Source: an uncultured Parabacteroides sp.
GTDB taxonomy: Bacteria > Bacteroidota > Bacteroidia > Bacteroidales > Tannerellaceae
Reading direction: 5' to 3'
Assembly: GCF_905196875.1 (NCBI RefSeq)
Contig: NZ_CAJJWO010000016.1
Span: 1 to 64,000, forward strand
DNA: 64,000 nucleotides
Under the pieces are notes generated by a model, which saw nothing but the letters and a program-made list of their open reading frames with translations, searched no databases and was not told where the DNA came from. Made by a program: the position numbers and the translations under genes. Below are positions 53,193-60,865 of the stretch, piece by piece. How positions within the stretch are numbered: position 1 is the first letter of the stretch; every line of letters starts with the position of its first letter.

Positions 53193-53906
53193 TTATAGTA
53201 TTTTTATTATGTCTATTGGTAATTCTGTACAAGATGATATGGTTTCTATATCTATATTGTTCTTTTTCATTTTGATCGCGATGTTAATTATTTTTGTATT
53301 TTCAGATTTTTCCTCAAATAGTAATTCTATTAAATAACTGAGTGCATTAAATATGCGCTTTTCACCATTTTCACTATTGATATCTATTCCGCTAAATGTA
53401 CTCAGATGACTGTGCAAAACTAGATAATATATTCCACCAACAATGAGCGATGAAATAGCAACGATATCGATAGAAGATTGTTCAAATTTTTTTTCATACT
53501 CTTTGGCTATGGGAAGAGTATGAAATTCTCTTAGTTGAGCTGTTCTCCTAGCGATATCATTATCTGTGGCTAACTCCCATTTTAAGATTTGTTGCATTAC
53601 AATATTGCTTTTAAGCGATCTTAATAAGTTAGCCATAATATTGTTGTATAATTTTTCGTCACATTCAGATGCTTTACTTTTTTGTATAACATCACTAAAC
53701 CAATAGTCGTATTTTTTTACAAAGTGATTTATAAAGTCAAGTAAATTCTCATATCTTTTGTAAAATACAACTGGTTCAATTTTTGCATCTTTTATTATAT
53801 CAGTCACTAAAAGACCAGAGATTCCTTTTTTTTTAATTAAACTGATTGCTGCATCTGTTATATTTTTTTCGATATCTTCATTTGATCTCCTTTTCTTCTC
53901 TTTCAT
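53193..53906 (-). CDS. TetR/AcrR-family regulator
   Basis: 237 residues. The N-terminal 60 residues form a TetR-type HTH: IEKNITDAAISLIKKKGISGLLVTDIIKDAKIEPVVFYKRYENLLDFI. The rest is a helical ligand-binding domain. Its gene begins one base after the alpha-oxoamine synthase stop, so the two are one transcript. TetR members usually repress their own operon and respond to a small ligand, which here may be the enzyme's product or substrate. The region is strongly AT-rich. Confidence 0.82.
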   Translation of the reverse strand: MKEKKRRSNEDIEKNITDAAISLIKKKGISGLLVTDIIKDAKIEPVVFYKRYENLLDFINHFVKKYDYWFSDVIQKSKASECDEKLYNNIMANLLRSLKSNIVMQQILKWELATDNDIARRTAQLREFHTLPIAKEYEKKFEQSSIDIVAISSLIVGGIYYLVLHSHLSTFSGIDINSENGEKRIFNALSYLIELLFEEKSENTKIINIAIKMKKNNIDIETISSCTELPIDIIKIL

Positions 53907-53907
53907 T

Positions 53908-55149
53908 TTATCTTTTGAATATTAAAGTTTTATTTATTTCTTCTAGTGAATAAATTAACTTATCCAAATCGGCCTTTGTATGCGTGGAAAGAACGCTTAT
54001 TCTTAATCTAGCCTCTTTAACTCGCACGGCAGGATAAACTATTGGAATTGTAAATATACCTATTTCTCTTAACATTTTTGCAATTGTGTATACTTTTTTA
54101 TTATCTCTGATCATAACAGGGAATATGGGTGACGTAGATTTACCTATATCAAAATTTCGCTTAGTAAGTTCATTTCTCAAGTAATTTGTATTATCCCACA
54201 ATTTTCTTCGAATAGCAGGTTCTGACTTCATAATATCCAATGCTTTTGTAACAGAGGCAGTCACTTGCGGAGTAATAGCGGCAGAAAAGACATTGCTATC
54301 AGCATAAAATCTTAGATACTGAATAATTTTTGCAGAAGCTGCAACAAATCCGCCAACGCATCCGAATGACTTGCTAAAAGTTCCCGTTATAATATCTATC
54401 ATTCCAAGGCAGTTAAAGTATTCTGCAGTTCCGCGCCCTGTGTCTCCCATGACACCAATGCCATGAGCATCATCCATCATGAGCATGGCACCATATTTAT
54501 GACATAGTTTTATGATCTCCGGAAGTTTAGATAGATCTCCATCTTGTGAATAAACACCATCTATTATTACAAGTTTAGTTTTGAATTTATCTTTAACATC
54601 TTTCAATGCAATTTCCAAATATTCAAGATTGTTATGACCAATGTGTTTTATATGTGTATCTTTTAGTCCGGCAAGTGTACTGGTGTGGATAAACGAATCG
54701 ATTAGGGCAATATCATTTGTTCCTAAGATAGCCCTTAATAGACCTGCATTAGCACCAAAACCGGATGAAAAGAGGAGAGCATCTTCTTGTCCTACAAAGT
54801 GTGCTATTTTTTCCTCCAAGTTGCGATGGATATCAAAATATCCACCTATCACCTGGGCGGCACATGCTCCAGTTCCATATTTCATTATAGCATTTATTCC
54901 TGCTTCTTTTGTTTCTATTCTTTGAGACATTCCCAAATAGTCATTTGAAACAAAACTAATCACAGGGGAGGATGTGTCTTCAACATCCATTCTGGCTCCA
55001 ACCCCTGAACTTGACCGTGTCCAATAGCTTTTGGGGCCAATTTCGTTTAACTGTTCAATGTAGTTTTGAAAACGGTTACTTCTATCTATGAGACTTTCAT
55101 TTGTTGATAGTTCAAAATCCTTTAAGGTGTAAAGTTTATTGTTTTCCAT
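53908..55149 (-). CDS. Alpha-oxoamine synthase family PLP enzyme, serine palmitoyltransferase-like
   Basis: 413 residues from ATG 55149; a TTG three codons earlier is also open. The family motifs are visible: VSFVSNDYLGMSQRIETKEAG, GTGACAAQVIGGYFDIHRNLEEKIA, DDAHGIGVMGDTGRG (Asp226, His229) and TGTFSKSFGCVGGFVAAS with PLP Lys260. That last motif is closer to serine palmitoyltransferases (GTFSKS) than to glycine C-acetyltransferase or BioF. The same family includes autoinducer synthases of the CqsA type. The sequence differs from the housekeeping serine palmitoyltransferase of Bacteroides as I recall it, so it may act on a different acyl-CoA or amino acid. Co-transcribed with a TetR gene. Confidence 0.75.
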   Translation of the reverse strand: MENNKLYTLKDFELSTNESLIDRSNRFQNYIEQLNEIGPKSYWTRSSSGVGARMDVEDTSSPVISFVSNDYLGMSQRIETKEAGINAIMKYGTGACAAQVIGGYFDIHRNLEEKIAHFVGQEDALLFSSGFGANAGLLRAILGTNDIALIDSFIHTSTLAGLKDTHIKHIGHNNLEYLEIALKDVKDKFKTKLVIIDGVYSQDGDLSKLPEIIKLCHKYGAMLMMDDAHGIGVMGDTGRGTAEYFNCLGMIDIITGTFSKSFGCVGGFVAASAKIIQYLRFYADSNVFSAAITPQVTASVTKALDIMKSEPAIRRKLWDNTNYLRNELTKRNFDIGKSTSPIFPVMIRDNKKVYTIAKMLREIGIFTIPIVYPAVRVKEARLRISVLSTHTKADLDKLIYSLEEINKTLIFKR

Positions 55150-55227
55150 AAGTTGCAATATATAAATTGATTACAAAATTATCGTATATCTTATCTTACA
55201 AGGTAATTTAAATGTAAGTATACAGTG

Positions 55228-56976
55228 TTATTGATGGGATAAATAGAATGTACTTCCGATCTTATTAATCTGATTTCGTTTTTCAAAGCTGAATAAAGAT
55301 ATTTCCCAGTTATTTTCTTTATTATTACCTTCATACTCCTGCAATACTACGAACGTGCGTTCCGGCATGTTGGGCGCCCATTTCTTATCGATCCATGTGC
55401 CTGAATTCACGTATACACTATTACCAATATTCGTAATTGTTGCTTCATGAGTATGTCCAAACACAACAATCCGTTTAGGATTGGTCGTTTCTTCGATATA
55501 TTGACTTTTGGCCAGGTTTTCAAAAGTGTTATTCATTATACCTGCGACTAAGCCTGTTTCAAATGGTACCTTTTCAGTATTCAACACCCCATTTGCTTTT
55601 AATCGTTTGTTCCATTCCTCCGCTTCAAATGATGTCCGGTATAAAAGTGGTTTTCGACATTTGTCCGGATCAGTCGTTACATACCAATCACTCACATCTT
55701 TAAGTGTATAATCCCGAGTGAGACCATCAATATTAGTCTTAATATATTTGCCTGAAATTTCTTCACTGACCGGCTTTGTCGAAAGGATGAGAGGCCAAGC
55801 AAGGGCCAATTCAAACCAGTTTTTTTTATCTTCGGTGTAACTGTTCGCGAAGTTAGGTAGTATGGCTTTGCTTCGTTTAAAGCTTGCTGCTTCCAAATCA
55901 GAAGAAGAAGCTATTTTTGAAACAAAAAATCCGGGAGGAAGAATGCTGTTATCGTTTACTTGATCGATCCCTTTATTAGAAAGGGGATCTGGGGCATTAA
56001 AATAGTCATAGCGATGTCCATGTTCAATTACAATATACTCTCTAGGCTCATAACGGCCTAGTCCTTGCATATCGCGTGATTGGGTTATAACGTCTTTCCC
56101 AAAATAAAAATCGAAATCCTCGGCTGTTACTAGCATATCATGGTTTCCCGGCAGATATACAATTTCGACTTCGTGCTGATGCAGTTCTTTTAGTTTATTG
56201 ACTATCTCTTGATTGGCTACGATTATTTTCCCGACAAATTCATGTTGACTAATCTGGTTTCCATACTCATCAGCAAAAGTTTCTGTATTCATGGGGGCTA
56301 CCCATTCATCCATAAAGTCTCCCGCAATGACCAGTTTATCTAATAAGTGAGAGTTTACAATTAGATAGTCAATAAACTCGGAGAAAAGTTGTTTGTTATC
56401 TTTGAACCAGCAATATCCTCTGTCTTGACTTCTTTGATCGCCCATGTGAATATCACTTACAATCACTATTGCTTTCTTGTTTTGTGTGGATTCTGGCAGA
56501 TCAGAGTCTAAGCAATCTTTCCCACCTACGTAAAACATTCCGTCAACCTCTTTTTCCAAGATAGAACCACTCGTTGAAATGAGCTCAGTTGTAATATTCA
56601 ACTGAAATAGTGCATGTGAATCGAATTTATTTTTTTTGGGCAACTTCAAATAGAGAATGTTTTTCTTATCATTGGCCGAAGTGATTTCTGGAGAAAGTAT
56701 CTGGGCTTCCGTCGATCCTCTATAAAATGCTTTCATATGAATTCCATTTGATATAGAATTTTCATAAATAGGTTCACTAAAAGTAAGTATAATCTCCTGG
56801 ACACTATCTTCTGCTAAAAAAAGAATGTTTTTACTTTCCAATAAATTGACATTAATACTCACAGTCATAAATTCGCCACTTCTCACAGGTTCATTCTCTT
56901 CTTCTTTTTCACAACTAATGAGGATAAGAAGAGATACAATAGATAACAAAACTTGTTTATTTAGGTATTTTTTCAT
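55228..56976 (-). CDS. Lipoprotein metallophosphoesterase with an N-terminal Ig-like domain
   Basis: 582 residues. The lipoprotein signal ends in LILISCEKEE. Residues about 55-150 resemble an SbsA-type Ig-like domain (VQEIILTFSEPIYENSIS). The calcineurin-type phosphoesterase core follows: IVSDIHMGDQ (D-x-H), LVIAGDFMDEW (GDxxD), IVYLPGNHDMLV (GNHD) and VVFGHTHEATITN (GHxH). A long insertion lies between the third and fourth motif. The arrangement resembles UDP-2,3-diacylglucosamine hydrolases of the LpxH type but is on the cell surface or in the periplasm, so a different phosphate ester is likely. Confidence 0.83.
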   Translation of the reverse strand: MKKYLNKQVLLSIVSLLILISCEKEEENEPVRSGEFMTVSINVNLLESKNILFLAEDSVQEIILTFSEPIYENSISNGIHMKAFYRGSTEAQILSPEITSANDKKNILYLKLPKKNKFDSHALFQLNITTELISTSGSILEKEVDGMFYVGGKDCLDSDLPESTQNKKAIVIVSDIHMGDQRSQDRGYCWFKDNKQLFSEFIDYLIVNSHLLDKLVIAGDFMDEWVAPMNTETFADEYGNQISQHEFVGKIIVANQEIVNKLKELHQHEVEIVYLPGNHDMLVTAEDFDFYFGKDVITQSRDMQGLGRYEPREYIVIEHGHRYDYFNAPDPLSNKGIDQVNDNSILPPGFFVSKIASSSDLEAASFKRSKAILPNFANSYTEDKKNWFELALAWPLILSTKPVSEEISGKYIKTNIDGLTRDYTLKDVSDWYVTTDPDKCRKPLLYRTSFEAEEWNKRLKANGVLNTEKVPFETGLVAGIMNNTFENLAKSQYIEETTNPKRIVVFGHTHEATITNIGNSVYVNSGTWIDKKWAPNMPERTFVVLQEYEGNNKENNWEISLFSFEKRNQINKIGSTFYLSHQ

Positions 56977-57180
56977 TTTGTTGCGTAATTAGATTTCATT
57001 TTATATGAGTGCTCAAATATATAACTTCCTGCTATATTCTTTCGTAAATTTAATGCAATAAAAATTGTGTTGTATAGCATACGTGAGTGATTCTATACCA
57101 TCTTATCCAGATTTGTGTATATGAAATATATGACATATGACAATGTATTAAGGGATATGTGTAATTTTTCATTAGATAGT

Positions 57181-57211
57181 CTTGTGCAATACAATATATA
57201 TTGTATATTTG
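57181..57211 (+). promoter_or_regulatory. Promoter for the small secreted peptide gene
   Basis: CTTG at 57181-57184, 19 bases, then TATATTTG at 57204-57211. Transcription should begin near 57218, giving a leader of about 105 bases. The palindrome at 57189-57206 lies between and over the two elements. Confidence 0.7.
57189..57206. promoter_or_regulatory. 18-bp perfect palindrome, candidate operator
   Basis: ATACAATATATATTGTAT is identical to its reverse complement and covers the spacer and the first bases of the -7 box. A repressor bound here would block RNA polymerase. The nearest regulator gene is the TetR gene about 3.3 kb away; linkage is an inference. Confidence 0.6.
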
Positions 57212-57323
57212 TCGAATAAATAATAAATTGTAATGTTTGCTTTATATATGATACTAGTATCTGTTATCGCAAAAATATATTCTATATGTCACACTATGTA
57301 TTATTAACCTAAATATTATTATC

Positions 57324-57515
57324 ATGAAAGTGAAGATTTTTATTACGATTTTAGGTGTAGTAGCCACCTCTATGGCGTTTGCACAAAGTTTGCAGAAGCA
57401 GTATTATGATAATACTTTCAACCTCGGTGGTGATGTTATAATTAAATCGTCAGAAATTGCACGAAGCAACAAAGATGAAATTAGTAAAACATTTTCACAA
57501 AAAATTTATATATAA
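57324..57515 (+). CDS. Small secreted peptide (63 residues), unknown
   Basis: 63 residues with a clear signal peptide (VKIFITILGVVATSMAFAQS, cleavage after AFA). The 43-residue mature peptide is rich in Asn, Ser and Lys (NLGGDVIIKSSEIARSNKDEIS) and has no Cys. I do not recognise the family. Good promoter, signal peptide and a hairpin after the stop argue for a real gene. It could be a signalling peptide, an exported antimicrobial or a structural peptide. It is followed 51 bases later by a lipoprotein gene. Confidence 0.55.
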   Translation: MKVKIFITILGVVATSMAFAQSLQKQYYDNTFNLGGDVIIKSSEIARSNKDEISKTFSQKIYI

Positions 57516-57520
57516 ATAGG

Positions 57521-57538
57521 GAGGCGATTCATCGCCTC
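57521..57538. terminator. Hairpin between small peptide and lipoprotein genes
   Basis: GAGGCGAT pairs with ATCGCCTC over a TC loop, a perfect 8-base stem. No U-tract follows, so it may stabilise or attenuate the message rather than stop it. Confidence 0.6.
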
Positions 57539-57566
57539 TCATATATCTAACATAAAATTAGTTTAT

Positions 57567-58091
57567 ATGAGAAATAGAATTTATATTTTAGCAGCTTGTT
57601 TTATATCTTTTATCTTCACTGCTTGTCAAAATGAAGACAATGATATAAAATTACCGACAGGAGAACTGTTTGTTGTAAAAACAACTGATATCAGCAAAGC
57701 TCCTGTGGATAAAATAGATATGATATTTTCGGTTGAAGACATTAAATCATTCAATACAAGTACGGGAGAAATAATTTTCAAGAATTTAACTGCAAAAGAA
57801 ATAGAAAAACGTATAAACGGCTATGATTCATCACTGACATATTTCATAGGAGATATGAAGTTGTTTAATTCCGTATTTATTGTGCCTGAATGGTCTAGTG
57901 CTGTATATAATGACTTATCACTTGTTATTGTTGATTCCAAATGTTATATATTCAACGGATATCCGTCTCTTGATATCATCGAATATAAAAAAGAAGAGTA
58001 TAGACAGCTACGTGAAGAAAATATTCAGAAAAACAAAAAATCTTGGGATATTTTTATTAAATATCTTGGAAATAAAGGAATAGCTAATTAA
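57567..58091 (+). CDS. Lipoprotein of unknown function
   Basis: 174 residues with a lipoprotein signal (ISFIFTACQNED). After residue 30 there is a mixed alpha/beta sequence (TTDISKAPVDKIDMIFSVEDIKSFNTSTGEIIFKNL) and a basic C-terminal helix. Bacteroidales encode many such surface lipoproteins; I cannot name the family. It is probably transcribed with the small secreted peptide upstream, and a bidirectional terminator follows. Confidence 0.6.
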   Translation: MRNRIYILAACFISFIFTACQNEDNDIKLPTGELFVVKTTDISKAPVDKIDMIFSVEDIKSFNTSTGEIIFKNLTAKEIEKRINGYDSSLTYFIGDMKLFNSVFIVPEWSSAVYNDLSLVIVDSKCYIFNGYPSLDIIEYKKEEYRQLREENIQKNKKSWDIFIKYLGNKGIAN

Positions 58092-58159
58092 TATCTTTAC
58101 GAAAGCCAGGTGGTATGTATTCTGATTTTTGTAATGAGAAGCAATGATGGTAAGTAAAT

Positions 58160-58202
58160 AAAGTCTGTTATCCCCTCCGTATCAAAGAAGATAACAGACT
58201 TT
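58160..58202. terminator. Bidirectional terminator
   Basis: AAAGTCTGTTATC (58160-58172) pairs with GATAACAGACTTT (58190-58202), a perfect 13-base stem, between the convergent lipoprotein and phage-like genes. Confidence 0.88.
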
Positions 58203-58208
58203 TAGCGA

Positions 58209-58481
58209 TTAAATATTCATCCCTGTATCTCCCCATCCCTCTTCCGGGAAATACTCGTCGACGATAACGAAGAACAGGTGGTATTTACATAAGATATGGC
58301 GGATCCAGCGTTCGCTGACCAGGAGTTTCTGGCTGATCAGGGAGATGTCGCGGGCGGTGATACCGGAAGTGTCCATACTGTCGAAATGTTTCCGGTAAAC
58401 TTTCAATAAGCAGTCATAGATGGCATATCCGGCCGCTTTGTTGCGGAGGATCATGCTGTGGTAGTTTTCTTTGTTGCTCAT
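58209..58481 (-). CDS. Conserved-looking small protein with an HTH-like segment
   Basis: 90 residues without a signal or membrane segment. The part ITARDISLISQKLLVSERWIRHILCKYHLF resembles a helix-turn-helix, possibly for DNA binding. Its start overlaps the stop of the upstream gene by four bases. It is the last gene of the leftward HU-glucosaminidase set. I cannot name the family. Confidence 0.5.
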   Translation of the reverse strand: MSNKENYHSMILRNKAAGYAIYDCLLKVYRKHFDSMDTSGITARDISLISQKLLVSERWIRHILCKYHLFFVIVDEYFPEEGWGDTGMNI

Positions 58482-58792
58482 GCGGTAAATAATTTGTACA
58501 GACCGCCGATCAGTCCCGCAGCCATCAGGCTGTAACCGGCTAGGTCTATGGGTTCGACTTGTTGTTTTGTTCCCCAGTCGCCCTGCCGGAGAGCGAGAGT
58601 ATCGCTCCGATCGCTGTCAGGGTCACTTCCGTCTGCTCCATCAGGAGAGACAGCAGGGTGATCGCCATCAGGAAGAGGACGAGGGTAGGGATGGGGACAG
58701 GGGCAACCATCGGCTGCCGGTCTTTGCTTGCGGGGAAAAATGATCCGGGCAAGGCCGGTGAGAAAGCTGAGAATTGTTTCAAGGATTTTCAT
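58478..58792 (-). CDS. Small membrane protein, possible holin-like, reading frame uncertain
   Basis: 104 residues in the frame coupled to the next gene. N-terminal MKILETILSFLTGLARIIFPRK and C-terminal IDLAGYSLMAAGLIGGLYKLF are hydrophobic. The middle (about 28-80) is a Pro/Asp-rich stretch that does not look like protein from its neighbours. The same DNA in the -1/+2 frame gives hydrophobic sequence (TLVLFLMAITLLSLLME). Either a double frameshift has damaged the middle or two genes overlap. It lies next to a glucosaminidase gene, the place of a holin in a lysis cassette. Confidence 0.45.
   Translation of the reverse strand: MKILETILSFLTGLARIIFPRKQRPAADGCPCPHPYPRPLPDGDHPAVSPDGADGSDPDSDRSDTLALRQGDWGTKQQVEPIDLAGYSLMAAGLIGGLYKLFTA
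58546..58710 (-). CDS. Nested membrane-protein reading frame (54 residues)
   Basis: ATG 58710 starts a 54-residue frame fully inside the 104-residue frame: VAPVPIPTLVLFLMAITLLSL, then TEVTLTAIGAILSLSGRAT and a polar tail. It has one strong and one weaker membrane segment. Nested membrane genes occur in phage lysis cassettes (spanins, holins). No ribosome-binding evidence is decisive, so this is offered as an alternative to the frame above. Confidence 0.35.
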   Translation of the reverse strand: MVAPVPIPTLVLFLMAITLLSLLMEQTEVTLTAIGAILSLSGRATGEQNNKSNP

Positions 58793-58805
58793 GATTGATT
58801 AAAAA

Positions 58806-59285
58806 TTAATGATTGAATAATGATTGTGATAAAAGGAGCTTTTCAACAAACCCACTGATCGACACCAACATCCTTCTGTAGGCGGCACGGTTGTCGCCGT
58901 TTACTTCGCTGATGTATTTGCTGTAAGCGATCTCTTTGGCGAAGGCCGAAGGAGAGTGGCTGACAGAGGCGGCTACCGGGTAAGCGGTATGGATCAGACG
59001 GGCATAGTCCATGAAGCTGTCTTCCGGGGTTTCGTATTTGCGGAACCAGAGGGAAGGGATACCACCGTTCTCGGAAAGGTCGGTCTTCGGGCCTTTCCAG
59101 AAAGCGTTGGGACGGCCGAAAGCTGTGATACCGAAAAAGTTGTTATGCTCCTTCGCCAGTGTACTTTCGCCCCAGCCGGTTTCGATGGCCGACTGTGCCA
59201 GGATAACGACGGGATTGATCCCGAAACATTCTCCCGCCTTCCGGGCGGGAGAATGATACTGTTTGATGAATTCTTCTTTTTGCAT
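58806..59285 (-). CDS. Glucosaminidase-type peptidoglycan hydrolase (GH73)
   Basis: 159 residues and no signal peptide. The GH73/glucosaminidase core is clear: VVILAQSAIETGWGESTLAKEHNNFFGITAF, with Glu35 as the catalytic acid, and YETPEDSFMDYARLIHT. The enzyme cuts the glycan backbone of peptidoglycan. With no secretion signal it would need a holin or a dedicated export system to reach the wall, as phage endolysins do. It starts 6 bases after the HU-like gene. Confidence 0.87.
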   Translation of the reverse strand: MQKEEFIKQYHSPARKAGECFGINPVVILAQSAIETGWGESTLAKEHNNFFGITAFGRPNAFWKGPKTDLSENGGIPSLWFRKYETPEDSFMDYARLIHTAYPVAASVSHSPSAFAKEIAYSKYISEVNGDNRAAYRRMLVSISGFVEKLLLSQSLFNH

Positions 59286-59291
59286 AATTTA

Positions 59292-59750
59292 CTATTCTAT
59301 TACCGGACGATCGTCTTCACTGCCACTGCCGCCTCCCGGGGTGTTGCTGTCGCTGCCGGGAACGACATATTTCTCAAAACTGGCATTACGGATGGTGTCT
59401 GTCAGCATCGTGCCGGGATAGAAAACGATATGGGCACGGTTGAACATAGAGGTATTGAAATCCTTTTCCGTAGAGGCTCCCTTGCTACCGGCAACCATAC
59501 GGAAACTACCGAAATCACCCAGATGGATCGATTCGCCGTCGGCCAGCGATTCATTCATGACGGACAACAGGCCGTCGAGTACCAGCAGAACGTCGCCACG
59601 GCTGGCGGTACTATATTTGCTGATACGGTTGCAAATGCGGTTCAAATCCACTTTCTTTGTGATGCTGGTTTGTGCATAGTAAAGTTCGGCGCCTTCGGCC
59701 GCATCTTTGCTCATGTCTTTTCTTTTGATTAGTCGGAACTTTAATGGCAT
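59292..59750 (-). CDS. HU-family DNA-binding protein, HU-HIG type
   Basis: 152 residues starting MPLKFRLIKRKDMS, a usual opening for Bacteroidales HU-HIG proteins. The HU-like core (VDLNRICNRISKYSTASRGDVLLVLDGLLSVMNESLADGESIHLGDFGSFRM) spans about 35-125, and a Gly/Ser/Asp-rich tail follows. It binds and bends DNA. It is first in a leftward operon with the glucosaminidase and a small membrane protein, with a -7 box at 59797-59804. Confidence 0.88.
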   Translation of the reverse strand: MPLKFRLIKRKDMSKDAAEGAELYYAQTSITKKVDLNRICNRISKYSTASRGDVLLVLDGLLSVMNESLADGESIHLGDFGSFRMVAGSKGASTEKDFNTSMFNRAHIVFYPGTMLTDTIRNASFEKYVVPGSDSNTPGGGSGSEDDRPVIE

Positions 59751-59796
59751 AATCTGGAAATTAATAATGAATAATTGTTGGCTATCGATAACATTA

Positions 59797-59804
59797 CAAA
59801 GGTA
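59797..59804 (-). promoter_or_regulatory. -7 promoter box for the HU operon
   Basis: The minus strand reads TACCTTTG, matching TAnnTTTG, 47 bases before the HU start. The -33 element is not clear. Confidence 0.5.
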
Positions 59805-59927
59805 AGTCAGGCTGAAAACGACCTGCCGGTTAGAAGCAGATAGTGACAGGTAGAAGAGGATAAAGACAGTTGTTTTTGGAGAAAAAAGAGATAAATATAA
59901 AGGGTAAAACAGGCGTGTTTAACAAGA

Positions 59928-59965
59928 GAAACATATATGTTTTGCAAACGAAATATATATGTTTC
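59928..59965. promoter_or_regulatory. Paired 16-bp dyads, candidate operators in divergent region
   Basis: GAAACATATATGTTTT (59928-59943) and GAAATATATATGTTTC (59950-59965) have centres 22 bases apart, two helical turns. They lie in the 363-base gap between the leftward HU operon and the rightward gene at 60114, the usual place for a phage-type repressor. The half-site GAAAC/GTTTC is the same as in the array at 36672. Confidence 0.55.
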
Positions 59966-60113
59966 GAAGAAAGAGGATATAGGGTATTTCACAACTTAAT
60001 TGCCGGATTTGCAATGTAAAATATCGGTAAAATGAATAATTTAATTAGTGATTTAAATATAGCAAAGATGATTCGTCTTTTAAAAAAAGATCAGGGCAAT
60101 AGCAGGGGCACAT

Positions 60114-60554
60114 TTGTTGCTCAAACCTTTGATGGAGTGGCTGGATAAACAGCCGGATAAGGAGCGTGATATAATGTTGATGACCTGGTTTCTGGGAGAA
60201 CCGGAGATCAGAGAGTTGAAAACATGGAATCATCTGGGAACAATTTTCCGGAATGAGAATCGTGCAGTGATCCTGAAATATTGTGGTTTCGATACCGGAC
60301 GCTGGCCGGTCGAACGTATCCGGGTGGAGGATCCGGAACTGTTTATCGCTTATATGTCGGCCATGTCGCGTAGCAAGATTCTGGGGGATTGTACTTATGA
60401 GGAGCTGGCCGATTATATCGACCTGGTGTTTGTCACCGGTTACGAGGTTAGTACGATCAGTAACAAGCTGAAGGTGGCAGACGATGTTTTTTATGACCTT
60501 TGCGGAGCCGTCAAGAAGACAAAAAAGGACATTGAGAATAAGAGAAACGCATAA
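60114..60554 (+). CDS. Uncharacterised protein of phage-like module
   Basis: 146 residues if read from TTG 60114, or 140 from ATG 60132; the frame is closed upstream by a stop at 60081-60083. No signal or membrane segment. The sequence (LMTWFLGEPEIRELKTWNHLG, FDTGRWPVERIRVEDPELF, YIDLVFVTGYEVSTISNKL) is well-mixed helical protein that I do not recognise. It stands at the head of the rightward half of the module. It might be a regulator. Confidence 0.5.
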   Translation: MLLKPLMEWLDKQPDKERDIMLMTWFLGEPEIRELKTWNHLGTIFRNENRAVILKYCGFDTGRWPVERIRVEDPELFIAYMSAMSRSKILGDCTYEELADYIDLVFVTGYEVSTISNKLKVADDVFYDLCGAVKKTKKDIENKRNA

Positions 60555-60865
60555 ATAATTAATAATAATCAGTAAATCAGGTGGTTGAGTTGTGAAAATG
60601 CCTTTGATTCAGTTTTTTTATTTAGAAAAGTAAATGATAATTTTGCTCTTGACGTCAGGGAGTGGGTTTCGTTTACAAAAAAAGCGGAAAATGGCCTGTT
60701 ATAAATTCTATATAAGAAGATACCTTCTAACTATATTATAAGAGAGGCTGTCCGGTTTGTATAAAGTCTGTTTAGAAGTGGCTTGTAGATGTTGATATAC
60801 AAAGTTAGCCGTAAATAAAACCCGTTCAACGGAGCGTATAATTATTTACTTAATAAAAACGCCTT
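60555..60865. other. 311-bp intergenic region upstream of the replication-like genes
   Basis: AT-rich with no convincing gene. The minus strand has a TAACTTTG box (complement at 60799-60806) and a TGACGTCA palindrome occurs near 60649. A clear rightward promoter was not found. Confidence 0.6.

Larger units (their letters stand above)
56977..57323. other. 347-bp AT-rich intergenic region between divergent genes
   Basis: No credible gene is seen. It holds the rightward promoter at 57181-57211 with an 18-bp palindrome in its spacer. The remainder is AT-rich with no clear leftward promoter for the metallophosphoesterase. Confidence 0.7.

Noticed and set aside
58956..59732. 258-codon plus-strand frame opposite glucosaminidase and HU genes
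   Set aside because: It spans two well-supported opposite genes and has no domain of its own.
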